The notes under the pieces were generated by a model that saw only the letters and a program-made list of their open reading frames with translations, was not told the origin of the DNA and ran no database searches. A DNA stretch of 64,000 bases from Leuctra nigra (Eukaryota > Arthropoda > Insecta > Plecoptera > Leuctridae): NCBI GenBank assembly GCA_934045905.1, contig OW203768.1:9328316-9392315 (forward strand), written 5' to 3'. Numbering within the stretch: the first letter of the stretch is position 1; each line of letters opens with the position of its first letter. The translations under genes were made by a program, and so were the position numbers. Of the stretch, positions 25,501-35,200 are shown in pieces.

Positions 25501-25770
25501 ATGAAGGCTTTGAACAAGGATGAAGCAAAGCCCTCTGAAGAGAAAACTACTGGTCAGATAACGGATAGTGTCCCCCAACTTTCTGGAGATATTACTGCCG
25601 TCTCCAAGCTGCCCAGCCAGATCGATGCTGACATCGGGTTGGAGAAGGGGAAGGGAGAGCCTTCGCTTGAGATAACTACGGACATCAAAGCAGATCTGAA
25701 CATGTTACTTGTGGAAGGAGGATCTGACGGGGAACTCGCCGCTGTGAATGGGAGCAGCGCTACCGATTAA
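8825..25770 (+). CDS. tud: Tudor (maternal effect protein Tudor-like), multi-Tudor-domain germline scaffold
   Basis: Coding exons are 8825-10576, 11400-11624, 12073-12259, 12461-12530, 13685-13768, 14649-14861, 16522-16746, 17156-17900, 18278-18626, 19275-19537, 19892-20059, 20476-20642, 21106-21331, 22543-22824 and 23254-25770. All junctions have GT/AG and compatible phases, giving 2490 aa, close to Drosophila Tudor (about 2500). I count nine Tudor cores of the form G-x-x-C-A ... WYRA ... V-x-F-I/V-D-Y/F-G-N. Family knowledge: such domains bind symmetrically dimethylated arginines on PIWI proteins and scaffold germ granules and the piRNA pathway. Several introns hold MITEs but none disrupts an exon. 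The small exon at 13685-13768 is the least certain; skipping it keeps the phase. Confidence 0.92.
15111..16218. mobile_element. hAT non-autonomous element in Tudor intron, with nested MITE
   Basis: The ends are taggggtgtgcgaata and its inverse tattcgcacacccct(a). They are flanked by the 8-bp direct repeat ataaaatg (15103-15110 and 16219-16226). The subterminal parts are crowded with cgaata/tattcg motifs. Nothing coding remains. A second element (15500-16033) is inserted in its middle. Confidence 0.85.
15500..16033. mobile_element. PIF/Harbinger-like MITE nested in the hAT element
   Basis: The ends contain the matching inverted core tatcacactgagttgcaaccc. The outer few bases differ (aagccc against agtggg). 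A 3-bp direct repeat taa (15497-15499 and 16034-16036) fits the TWA preference of PIF/Harbinger elements. The class assignment rests only on these ends. Confidence 0.6.
17156..17900 (+). CDS. tud: Tudor gene exon with octapeptide repeats
   Basis: After a short Tudor-domain flank (ELFTTLADGKPLEVRF) comes a repetitive linker. It contains about 13 copies of an 8-residue unit, NSY(E/D)DKPR (24-bp period, about 17385-17720). The chain then returns to ordinary sequence (KIEELEAGEEDEVCVSWF) leading to the next Tudor domain. The unit is very hydrophilic, alternating acidic and basic residues with one Tyr each. RG-type arginine-methylation motifs are absent. Confidence 0.9.
17385..17720 (+). repeat. 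24-bp coding repeat (NSYEDKPR octapeptide)
   Basis: Consecutive 24-bp units such as aacagctatgaggataagcc occur, with the central copies almost identical at the DNA level. This indicates recent expansion by slippage or unequal exchange inside the Tudor coding sequence. Confidence 0.92.
18905..18925. repeat. fossil terminus of the same hAT family
   Basis: The sequence ggttcgcacacccctaatg in a Tudor intron repeats the terminal signature of the element at 15111-16218, without a visible partner end. It is probably a truncated copy. Confidence 0.5.
21853..22457. mobile_element. inverted-repeat element in Tudor intron, with a second one nested inside
   Basis: The outer arms 21853-21880 and 22431-22457 share ttcacgtttagaatagcaag in inverted orientation. 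An inner pair at 22156-22170 and 22359-22373 (aatggggttgttcac) encloses 218 bp flanked by the trinucleotide gat. No clear target duplication flanks the outer pair. The superfamily is undetermined. Confidence 0.6.
23254..25770 (+). CDS. tud: Tudor gene, terminal coding exon
   Basis: 838 codons plus stop. It contains the last two Tudor domains (DLCAALYMEDSAWYRARV then VRFIDYGN; LICAAQFVDDDLWYRAKV then VLFIDYGN). A long acidic, Glu/Ser/Asp-rich and presumably disordered tail follows from about 24460. The tail has two internal duplications. In one, VDNAEPESV(E/K)PEESVELP occurs twice. In the other, ERIVPGSI or DRIVPGSI with neighbouring TP motifs occurs twice. Confidence 0.92.
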   Translation: MEYSAVFARGNSDKWLVELFSKKQALSDVLQEQGLDLIADYPFTSTREELTGNPPLLPGQSFPGYVAHTDGPAAFYIQRSADTAEIEALQADLQIAVEIMPPTMPGVGDLCAALYMEDSAWYRARVLAQEGETYTVRFIDYGNTAVVDTVVKLLPQRLARRGEYAHLCSLNVLPLDDAKEFSTEAVEEFATRVTESSDPLTTEIISVGEINIVDLSKDSKSIPRLMIEAGLVEEKFPENTVYVSHSVSPAEFWIQLQSAFARLDRMADRMAEAEKFEPLTEAGEGLICAAQFVDDDLWYRAKVLGTEDEGAKVLFIDYGNSALATELRALPEALAASSTLARQCKLSASKQWTEEQTAKFVELAAEGSALFTMELVSEGDETEVKLTDEQGKDVEETLGEVVDKTGEPEITAEIDASVQAVEEPQEVQLPVVESIAEKQELESDKSDAVELVDSISEPGTEENVTGETDIPQEESVVREVDNAEPESVEPEESVELPVDKLPEVDNAEPESVKPEESVELPCEPTADAEAIPVLVGTPRSRPNTPYEDRIVPGSICRGLSEEELRECKFRPIGEPTSQSERVTPVKQLLDSIPEVQPRSCPVTPLPRTLAEEIYTPTAVRLRHNERIVPGSISSGSSAEEVNETSSEDKLEAEPEDQVEEDTKLSNKDELQAIPEDSFKSSNEDDAAYQSAEDETKTTYESEVEANSDDVTNALDEGVIEAESEDVTLIFNDDIEMEDQDDLAAKTEDEMKALNKDEAKPSEEKTTGQITDSVPQLSGDITAVSKLPSQIDADIGLEKGKGEPSLEITTDIKADLNMLLVEGGSDGELAAVNGSSATD

Positions 25771-26225
25771 TCTTATGGATCGCAGCGCTGAGTAAGTTAA
25801 GCGCTAATGTTAATCTGTTATCAGTTTATTGTTTTAGTATGTGTGACACAGTTGGTGTTAAAATTCAAATTGACCCCTGTGCTCGATCCTATTTTATTGT
25901 TTTCACAATAAGGATTCCAGAAAGTGATTTTTCCAGATTGGACAGTTCCTTGCTTCGACGTTTTAATCGACAATTAAGATATTTCTTTGCTCTCCTAGTA
26001 TTATTCTCGTTATGTGCTCAGCAAGCTTTATTACCACACCAATGATGTGTATTAGGTTAAGATTAATTCATTATATGCCCAGAGGCATTGACTAATTACG
26101 TTTTGTTTAAGTTTTGATTTTCGTCGAGCGCTTGTATTCTAGGTGTTGACTTACATCGTGTTGTAATTACCTATCAATATGTACTTGTAACTTTTCAAAT
26201 AAACATATTTTCAATTAATTGCCAT
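25771..26225 (+). other. tud: Tudor 3' UTR with polyadenylation signal
   Basis: The sequence after the Tudor stop codon runs to a canonical aataaa at 26198-26203. Transcription would end near 26215-26225, only about 65 bp from the stop codon of the opposite-strand gene at 26288. The two genes are therefore convergent and their transcripts may overlap. Confidence 0.65.
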
Positions 26226-26287
26226 GTTGAATTTTTTTCTTTAGTCTGTTTATAAATCTCCAATCGCAAATTAAACAAAAAGTCCCA

Positions 26288-29200
26288 TTAAACTTTCAAG
26301 AACAAATCTTCTTCCCGTGCCGGAAGGTATGCAAAGTAAACACTCTTGAACGCCGGCGCGTGAAAGTCGTACATGTACATCGGGGGCCAGTATTCTCGAG
26401 TGTCGTGGATAGCAGCCTGCTTCACCTTCGAAATGTAGCCAGACTTGACTTTCCGTACCTGAAATCGTAGAGTGATTTAACGCCGATTTATATCTAAGGA
26501 CATGAGCAAGGGAATGGATTTATTGAAGAAACTACTGGGTCTATTCTTGATTTTGTTGTTAATGTTGATCATGCAGAATTGCTCCACTGCACAATGAAGT
26601 TTAGAAATGAATGTTTTAAAAGATTATCATTTTGCCAGTCGACCATTTCCATTGACTGTGTAAATTCTAGAATATGCTACATACCTAGATCATCTTGGGG
26701 TAAATCTGTCAATTGGCGACAACTAAACCTAGTGACAAAAAATACTATTTCCATTCTAACATACCTATGGATGTTATAATAAATATTAAATATGTACATA
26801 CATGTTTCATGAGCCATTCCTTCTGAAACCAATTCAGTTCTTTGTTGATCTTCAAATTCGGCGGCTTAACGATCCGAGGCAGGGCAAGAAGCTGTTCCCA
26901 TTCGTTGATGCTCTGCATCATAAGTTTTTCTAAAAGATAGGTTCGTACAATCAGTTCACAATGTGGTCTACAATTTAGTAATTTAAAAGTAAAGGGTGGA
27001 AACAATTTTTCTGAAGAGCTCAAAAACTAGTATGGTAGCCTTCGTCCAATCTAATTTGTAATGGTGACACCATTCATTTTGAAAGGGAATACTACAATTT
27101 GTAGAGTTCAGTCTGTTTGCAATTGATAGAGCTTAATTTCCCGTTTCCAATCGTTGATGGAACTCGAGAATAAGAAAATGGACTTCTGCCATTCTGCTTG
27201 TAAGGTACTTACAGAACTAGAACATAGATGATTGTATTCTAGACCATGCATCAAATAGTTTTTTTTTCAATATTTATAATAATTTTTTATTCTCAAATAA
27301 ATACAATATAGGAATACAGTTCTGAAGATACAAAAGAATATGAGAAGCCCGCATAAGAATAAGATCTTGTGTACAGCTGCCTTGTTATATTCTGATAAAA
27401 GCTAGTGATAAAACCAATCTTGCAAATAAATGGCCCCTCTTTACCTATATAAATATCTATATTCTAGGCAACTTATACTATGTCTATGTATGACTGGTAG
27501 TCACGATAGGGGGGAAGTTTTATCCGGACATAGTGGTGTCTAAAACGGCTGTCTAATAAAATTGCATGTTTTATGTGGGACTCGTTAAAATGTTCTTTCA
27601 GAATTTCCGTTAGACTTGCTTTATTTCAACCGACCTTTCTTACTCTCCGTCAGTTTGTGACCATCCCTGTATTTGTACCATAGCTTTATACCCGGTAGCT
27701 TATCGGAGTGGGGCAGTGCTGCCAGGATATTTCCTTGCTGGGCCATGTCAGCAAGAGCAGCCTGAGGCACAAAACAAGTATAAGCTGTTAGCCTTTAGCC
27801 CGTAGCAACGCTCGCTTAACAAGTTGTGACTCAACACTAGTTACTTAATTAATCCTAAACCATCTTCAAATAATACCCTACTGTTGGGTGATAAATTCGT
27901 AGCATTATGTATTTCCTTTTCTAGTAATTTTTATTAATTTTATGTAGTACAATTAAAAAGGGTGAAGCTACTTCTGGCCAGATTTAAACTTATATTTATT
28001 AATTAATAACTAAGATTATGAGTACTCATCACTGAGGTGTAGATAGCTATAGTCCATCATGGTCCATCATCTCATTAGATAGTTCATCATCAATATAGTT
28101 TTTGTCATGAATTTTCTCTTCGTGCACTTTTCTTTCCCCTTTGCCGCCTTCTTTTCTTGATTAATATTCTTCTTTTAATAACAGTTATTTATGACATTTC
28201 TTCTAGTAATTATTTTTTTTAAACGATACACACAACATTCTTCTTCTAATCTTACATTTCAACTGCCTCTTTTTCCAATTCAAATTCCCCACCATACAAT
28301 CTCATTCTGAACACCATACCATATTTTTCCATTGTTGTGTCTTTACAGTTTTGAACCCTTTTTATTTTAAACCTCGACCCCAAAGGTGATATGTTTCGAA
28401 AAGATAACTTAATATTTTTAAAGACATTTTATAATATAAATTAATGTTTTAAGAATTTAAATATAACTGTAATAATATTCTGTACTACTTATTTACTTTA
28501 ATATAATTGAATCCTGAATAAAATATGATTTAAATGTCATTATTTATGTTATAATTTTGATCGCCATAGAAACAATCACGGCCTTCTATAAATTCATAAG
28601 GAACCACTTGTTGTTTACAACCTAGATAACTCTCCCTGGTACAGTAGTGCTACAATACCCCACTATGGAATATAGAAATATACTTTCTTTATTACATACC
28701 ACCCCACTATCGTGAATGTCCATTTTTGTATTTTGCTTTCAATTGTTGCTTTACAGTTCCTTCAAAGACATGTATGGTTTCAAGAGTATCGTATTATACA
28801 CTCCTTTCAAAATTCCTTCCTTGGTCTTCAATTCATACGTATTGTTTCCTTTCACTTTAGAAACAATATAAGGCCCTTCAAATATATGGAAAAACTTCTT
28901 AGTTTCCTTTGACATAAAATTGGAAACATGTATTGCTCGTAATAATACCAAATCATTTGTTTTGAAAGTCGTTTTCTTCGTATACTTTTCTTCATGATAC
29001 TTCTTTCTTTGAGCACCTTTATTCTTCAATCTATCCCCAGCCATTACAATCTTCATGTCGATATCAATTTCACTACCGTTATTTTCAGGAAAATCGATAT
29101 TTTTAGCACTGTTGGATATGTATTTTTGATTGTAATGTAGTTCCATAGGCATAAACCCTGTACTTTCATGAAAACTTACGTTTAACCAATGTTCAATTTT

Positions 29201-32200
29201 AGGAACCCATTGTACCCATGAGTTATGTTTGTTGGAACAATATGTTCGAAACATGCGACCTAAACTACGCATGACTCTTTCACTAGGGTTTGATTGTGGG
29301 TGTCGAATAGTCGAATGAATTGCGATTACTTGATTTGCTTGCAAAGTGTTGTACCATAAACCAGACGTATATTGGGTTCCATGATCAGATAAAATTCGTT
29401 CCGGAATTTGAACTTGCTTGAAATATAATTCCAATTTCCCAACTACTGCCACTGCCGTAGCCTGCTTCAATGTATACAATTTTACTAACTTGGAGAATAG
29501 ATCAATAAACACCAGAATATATCTGATTCCAAACTTTCCTCTTGGAAGAGGTCCGTACAAATCTGTGGCAACAATCTGGCCTGGTTTGCTGGGAATGATA
29601 GGAGTATAAGTACCTCTTGATGTTCTATTAGGATGCTTAACCCGCTGACAAATGTCACAACTTGCTAGAATTACTCGAATAATTCTTGCCATGTTCTTGA
29701 AATAGTAAAGCTTTCTCATTGCCATGTGGCATTTACGTTCTCCGAAGTGTCCGAATTCTTCATGCACTTCAATTATCAAGTCCTTCATGATCGTCGTAGG
29801 TATGCATAATCTCCATCCATCATCATTTTTCGCTTTGTGAAATAATTTCGTCCCGGAAATCTTGAATTGTTGATTTTGACTGTTATCATTCGGCTCATTC
29901 AATTTCTGTATAATCTCTCTAAACTGTGGGTCCCGTTCTTGTTCAGTTTGTATCTTTTCAAACCTCTTCTTCATGCTTAAACTGCATGATAATATAATTT
30001 CATATATTCCAATTTCCTTATCTTCACAAGTTTCTTGGTATATTTTTCCCTCTGCCGTTCCTGGTAATCTACTTAATGTATCTGCAATTACGTTAGATTT
30101 TCCCGAACAATGTCGAATTTCAAAGTTAAACTGTTGTAACCAGAGTACCCAACGAGTTAATCTTCCAGATAATAATCTACATTTCATCAAGAATGTAAGT
30201 GCTTGGTGATCAGTAACAATTATGAATTTTCTCACACCTTGAACGAACAATCTAAACTTCTCAACAGCAAACACAATTGCCAAACATTCCTTTTCAGATA
30301 CATTATAATTGATCTCCGAAGTTTGTAACAGTCTTGAAGCCATATTAATGATCTGCATTTCACCATCATCATCCTTTTGATATAAAATACCAGCAATACC
30401 ATAGTGACTTGCATCACATTGAATGTAAAATTCTTTGTTCATATCCGGATACAACAACTGCACATTGTTTACAAACAATTCTTTGAGTTCTTCAAATGCC
30501 TTCTGATGCTTTTCATTCCATCTCCATGTTGCTTTCTTCTTCAACAATTCCCTTAATGGTTCCATTTTATTTGCAAACTGATTTGTAAATTTCCGAAAAT
30601 AACTGCAAATACCAATCAATCCCCTCAATTGCTTTTGATTTTTCGGCGTAGGCCAATTTTAAATAACATCCAATTTTTTCGAGTCGGGTCGAATTCCTGT
30701 ACGATCTAAAGTATGACCAAGAAACGAAACTTGGTCTCTGCACCATTTTGATTTTTTCAAGTTTATTGTTACACCATAGTTCTTGAATCGTTTGAATATC
30801 ATGTTCAGTTTTTCTATATGTTCTTCAAAAGTTGTGCTTGTCACTAGAATATCATCCACATATATAACAGTTGAATCTCTTAAGTCTTCTCCTAATACAT
30901 GTTCTAATCCTCTTGAAAAAGCTGCGCCGCTTACGGAAAGTCCAAATGGCAATACCTTAAAGCAATACACTCTACCGCCGTATTTAAATGCAGTATACTT
31001 CCTGCTATGCTCCTCCAAAGGAATTTGCCAAAACGAGGAATTTAAATCAATAGTGGATAACCATCTGCTCTCAAAATGTTGCTGCAGCAATTCGTCAGGA
31101 TCTAACGGTGTCTCATGTTCTGGAATAAGGATCTCATTTAACCTTCTTGCATCTAAACATAATCGAACTGACTGATCCTTTTTTATGTTAACTACCAAAG
31201 GATTTATGTAAGGTGATGTCATTTGTTCAATTATTCCCCACTCGATCATATTTTTTAACTGCTTTTCAACAGCCTCTCTATGTGCAAAAGCAACTGGATA
31301 GCTTTTGTTGTAATAAAATCCATTATTCCTGACTTTAATAGTATATTCATAATCTTTTATTAATCCTGGTTTATTTGTGAATATCTCTTTATATTTAACT
31401 AATAAGTCTTTCAACTCTTCCTTCTGTACATCATTTAACAATGTTAAATTCTTAATGCTTTCAAGAATCTCATTGTTGTATGTATTACATTCTCCATCCA
31501 ATCTTCTTGAATTATTCTCATGCTCATAATTCAACTCTATGGCCATTAATTCTGAAATTTTTGTTTTTTCGAATTGTACCATTTTTCTGTTAATCTCTTT
31601 GCCCTGAATATAAATTGTTTTCGTGTCAAAGCATATATTCATAGATAATTGTGCCAATATGTCCACTCCCAGTATCAAATCCCTTCTCAAATCAGGCACA
31701 ACTAAACAGATTATTTCTATTTGGATATCATCTATATTTATGGAAAGAAATGCTTGTCGAGTTATCTTCTTTCCTCGAGCTTGTGTTGCACCAACTATGG
31801 TAATTCCAATAACAGGAAAGATCTCAATGTCTTTATTTTTCTCCAGTAAACTTTCAAATACAACTTCATTCATGCAAGTCACTTCACTTCCTGTATCAAT
31901 TAATGCAATCATAAATCTTTCCTTAAGTTTAACTAAAATTTCTGGGCATTTGATTAAATTGGTATTCATTTCTTCGTTTAAGTCATCTTCTTCTAAAAGT
32001 TCTTTACCATTAACTAACTGGACACTATTAATGTTTTGCACTAGATTTGTAGTCACGTAGTCAGTGCTTATTCTGCGCGACTCATTCCATTTCCCTGTAC
32101 ATCATTCCACGATGTACTTTGTTGGTAATTATTCTGGTTACTTTGATCTTGTTGATTATTTCCTCTTCCACAACCATGCTGATCTCCACGTCCTCCTTGA

Positions 32201-35200
32201 CTTGCACCTTTTCCTCTACCACGTTGATCACCTTGACCTTGATTCTGTACATCATTCCATGATGTCCCTTGTTGGTAATTATTCTGGTTACTTTGATCTT
32301 GTTGATTATTTCCTCTTCCCCAACCATTTTGATCTCCACGTCCTCCTTGACTTGCACCTCTTCCTCTACCACGTTGATCACCTTGACCTTGATATCTAAT
32401 ACCATTTCCCTGTATTTCATTCCATAATGTCCCTTGTTGGTAATTATTCTGGTTACTTTGCCCTTGTTGACTATTTCCTCTTCCCCAACCATTTTGATCT
32501 CCACGTCCTTGATTATGTCGCATTTGATCTGTATGAATATTGTTGTTGTTATTCTCATTTTGTTGTCCCCTTCGGAATATTCCATTTTGTTGGAAATTAT
32601 CATTCATCTGTACGCAATGTAGATTTTCATGCTCACATTCGATTAGCTGTTCTAACATCTCTTTCGTACTCTTCCGATACATGTGAAGTACCTCTCGTGT
32701 ATTAATTGGGAAATGTCGCAATATTTGTTTTGCCAATTCTTCGTCTTTCATTTTATTTGGCAAGTATCCAACCAGCCTCACAAGTCGTTTAAAATACAAT
32801 GACATTGTAGTCCTTCCCAGATATCTTCCATTGTACACTTCCTCAAGAACATAACTTTGCTGCGAGCTTCCCCAGTATTTTTCAATTATTCCTGTTTTGT
32901 ATTCATCATATGATTCATAAGTTTGTTCTCGATACCAGCTCCTTGCAGTGTCCCTTATTACTGATGCTGCTATCATTAACTTTTGATGTTCAGTAATTCC
33001 ATTGATATTCCGAAATCTCATTTCTATTAAACGAATGTACTCTAATACATGTAACTGATCATTTTTACCATTGAATATAATACCATTCATTCGTAATTCT
33101 TCACTGATTTGTCCAACAATGTTGATTCCACAAACCGATCCACTACACGTTATTTTAGACTGTCCCATAGCACTAGTCAGCTTCTTCTCGATTTCCTCAT
33201 TTTTAATATTTATTACATTGATCATTTGTGTACAGTTTCCCTTAAATTCTTCAACATTTTCCTTTACCTCTTGAACTTCAGCTTTCCATTGATCTTCCCT
33301 AAGATTCTCATGTTTTGACAATTGCCACGTTATTCCATCATCTAATTTCTTAATCTTTCTCTCTATTTCTTCCTCAAAATCAATCCTTTTACTTTCCACT
33401 TCTTCGAACTTGTGATTAACATCTTCTACTTTTTCTTCAATGCAATCCACACGTTCTTCTACTATCTTGACTCGTTCTAGCATTTTGTTGTTTTGATTTA
33501 ACAATACATCAAACCTTTTAAAGCAATTATCAATCGTTTCCTTATCTTCTTTCCGAATTTGTTCACATTGTTCATATCTTTCCTTATCTTCTTTCCGAAT
33601 TTGTTCCTCTTTTTCATTGTTTTCCTCATCCTTATCTATTAATCTCTTACACAATTTTTCTATTGTCTCTCTATCATTGTGAATCAACTCAAACACTTCA
33701 TTTTTCATTTTCCGCATATCATCGGTAAGATTCTTGATTGACTCTCCTATATTTTCTTCAAATGACTTTTCAACCTCACTCCTTAAATCTCCCATCTCTG
33801 TCTCAACCTCATTGCCTGTAATACCATCCATGACTTCTAATAAACTAAACACCAATTCCAATTACTAAACTACTTAATCTCAGGTCTTGTGTTGATTTTA
33901 AGATCAGTTCTTAAAAAGCCTCTCACGTTGGGTGCCAATTTTGTGACTCAACACTAGTTACTTAATTAATCCTAAACCATCTTCAAATAATACCCTACTG
34001 TTGGGTGATAAATTCGTAGCATTATGTATTTCCTTTTCTAGTAATTTTTATTAATTTTATGTAGTACAATTAAAAAGGGTGAAGCTACTTCTGGCCAGAT
34101 TTAAACTTATATTTATTAATTAATAACTAAGATTATGAGTACTCATCACTGAGGTGTAGATAGCTATAGTCCATCATGGTCCATCATCTCATTAGATAGT
34201 TCATCATCAATATAGTTTTTGTCATGAATTTTCTCTTCGTGCACTTTTCTTTCCCCTTTGCCGCCTTCTTTTCTTGATTAATATTCTTCTTTTAATAACA
34301 GTTATTTATGACATTTCTTCTAGTAATTATTTTTTTTAAACGATACACACAACATTCTTCTTCTAATCTTACATTTCAACTGCCTCTTTTTCCAATTCAA
34401 ATTCCCCACCATACAATCTCATTCTGAACACCATACCATATTTTTCCATTGTTGTGTCTTTACAGTTTTGAACCCTTTTTATTTTAAACCTCGACCCCAA
34501 AGGTGATATGTTTCGAAAAGATAACTTAATATTTTTAAAGACATTTTATAATATAAATTAATGTTTTAAGAATTTAAATATAACTGTAATAATATTCTGT
34601 ACTACTTATTTACTTTAATATAATTGAATCCTGAATAAAATATGATTTAAATGTCATTATTTATGTTATAATTTTGATCGCCATAGAAACAATCACGGCC
34701 TTCTATAAATTCATAAGGAACCACTTGTTGTTTACAACCTAGATAACTCTCCCTGGTACAGTAGTGCTACAAAGTATTATGTTACAAATATTGGTTATGA
34801 ACTGTGGAGATTAATTAGGTTTTAGGTGAGATGGCTGAATGATGTAATTTGCATGAATTCAGGAAGAGGAACACAAGGAAATTGGAAAATAGCTTTCATA
34901 TACATACCTGTAAGATGCTTTTACATCCATTTGTTGGCTCATCACTTTGCACGTTGAAACAGTTTCCTGCCCAATACCCGGCCTGAACAGCTGATATCGT
35001 TGCTTCAGTTGGGATCGGTGGTGGCAGTTCGGTGCTAGGAGAGACCCTGGCAGGATCGTCTGGTACCGTTACAATACTCTCAGCCTTGTTTACAACTTTG
35101 TTGTCTGCCTGTGGCACTTCAATCTTTGGCTTCGTATTAGGAGTAATTGAGTTGAAGGCAAGACTGAACACCTGTTGTAGAGTATCAAGTTCTGAATAAG

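Larger units (their letters stand above)
27825..34771 (-). mobile_element. Ty3/gypsy LTR retrotransposon, near-intact, in an intron
   Basis: The 6947-bp element has two 830-bp LTRs (27825-28654 and 33942-34771) starting TGTGAC and ending TACA on the plus strand, with no difference seen on reading them. A 4-bp target duplication aagt flanks it (27821-27824 and 34772-34775). Order on the minus strand is LTR, primer-binding site, gag, pol (PR-RT-RNase H-INT), LTR, as in Ty3/gypsy. There is no env-like frame. It lies antisense-neutral, on the same strand as the host gene whose intron it occupies. Same-length, apparently identical LTRs imply a very recent insertion, although pol carries one stop codon. 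Confidence 0.93.

Noticed and set aside
28655..28750. Possible env remnant after gypsy pol
   Set aside because: Less than 100 bp separates pol from the 3' LTR, so there is no room for an env gene.
30659..30661. pol TAA considered as programmed readthrough
   Set aside because: It lies inside the RT/RNase H connection, not at a gene border, and its following bases do not match known readthrough contexts. A nonsense mutation is simpler.
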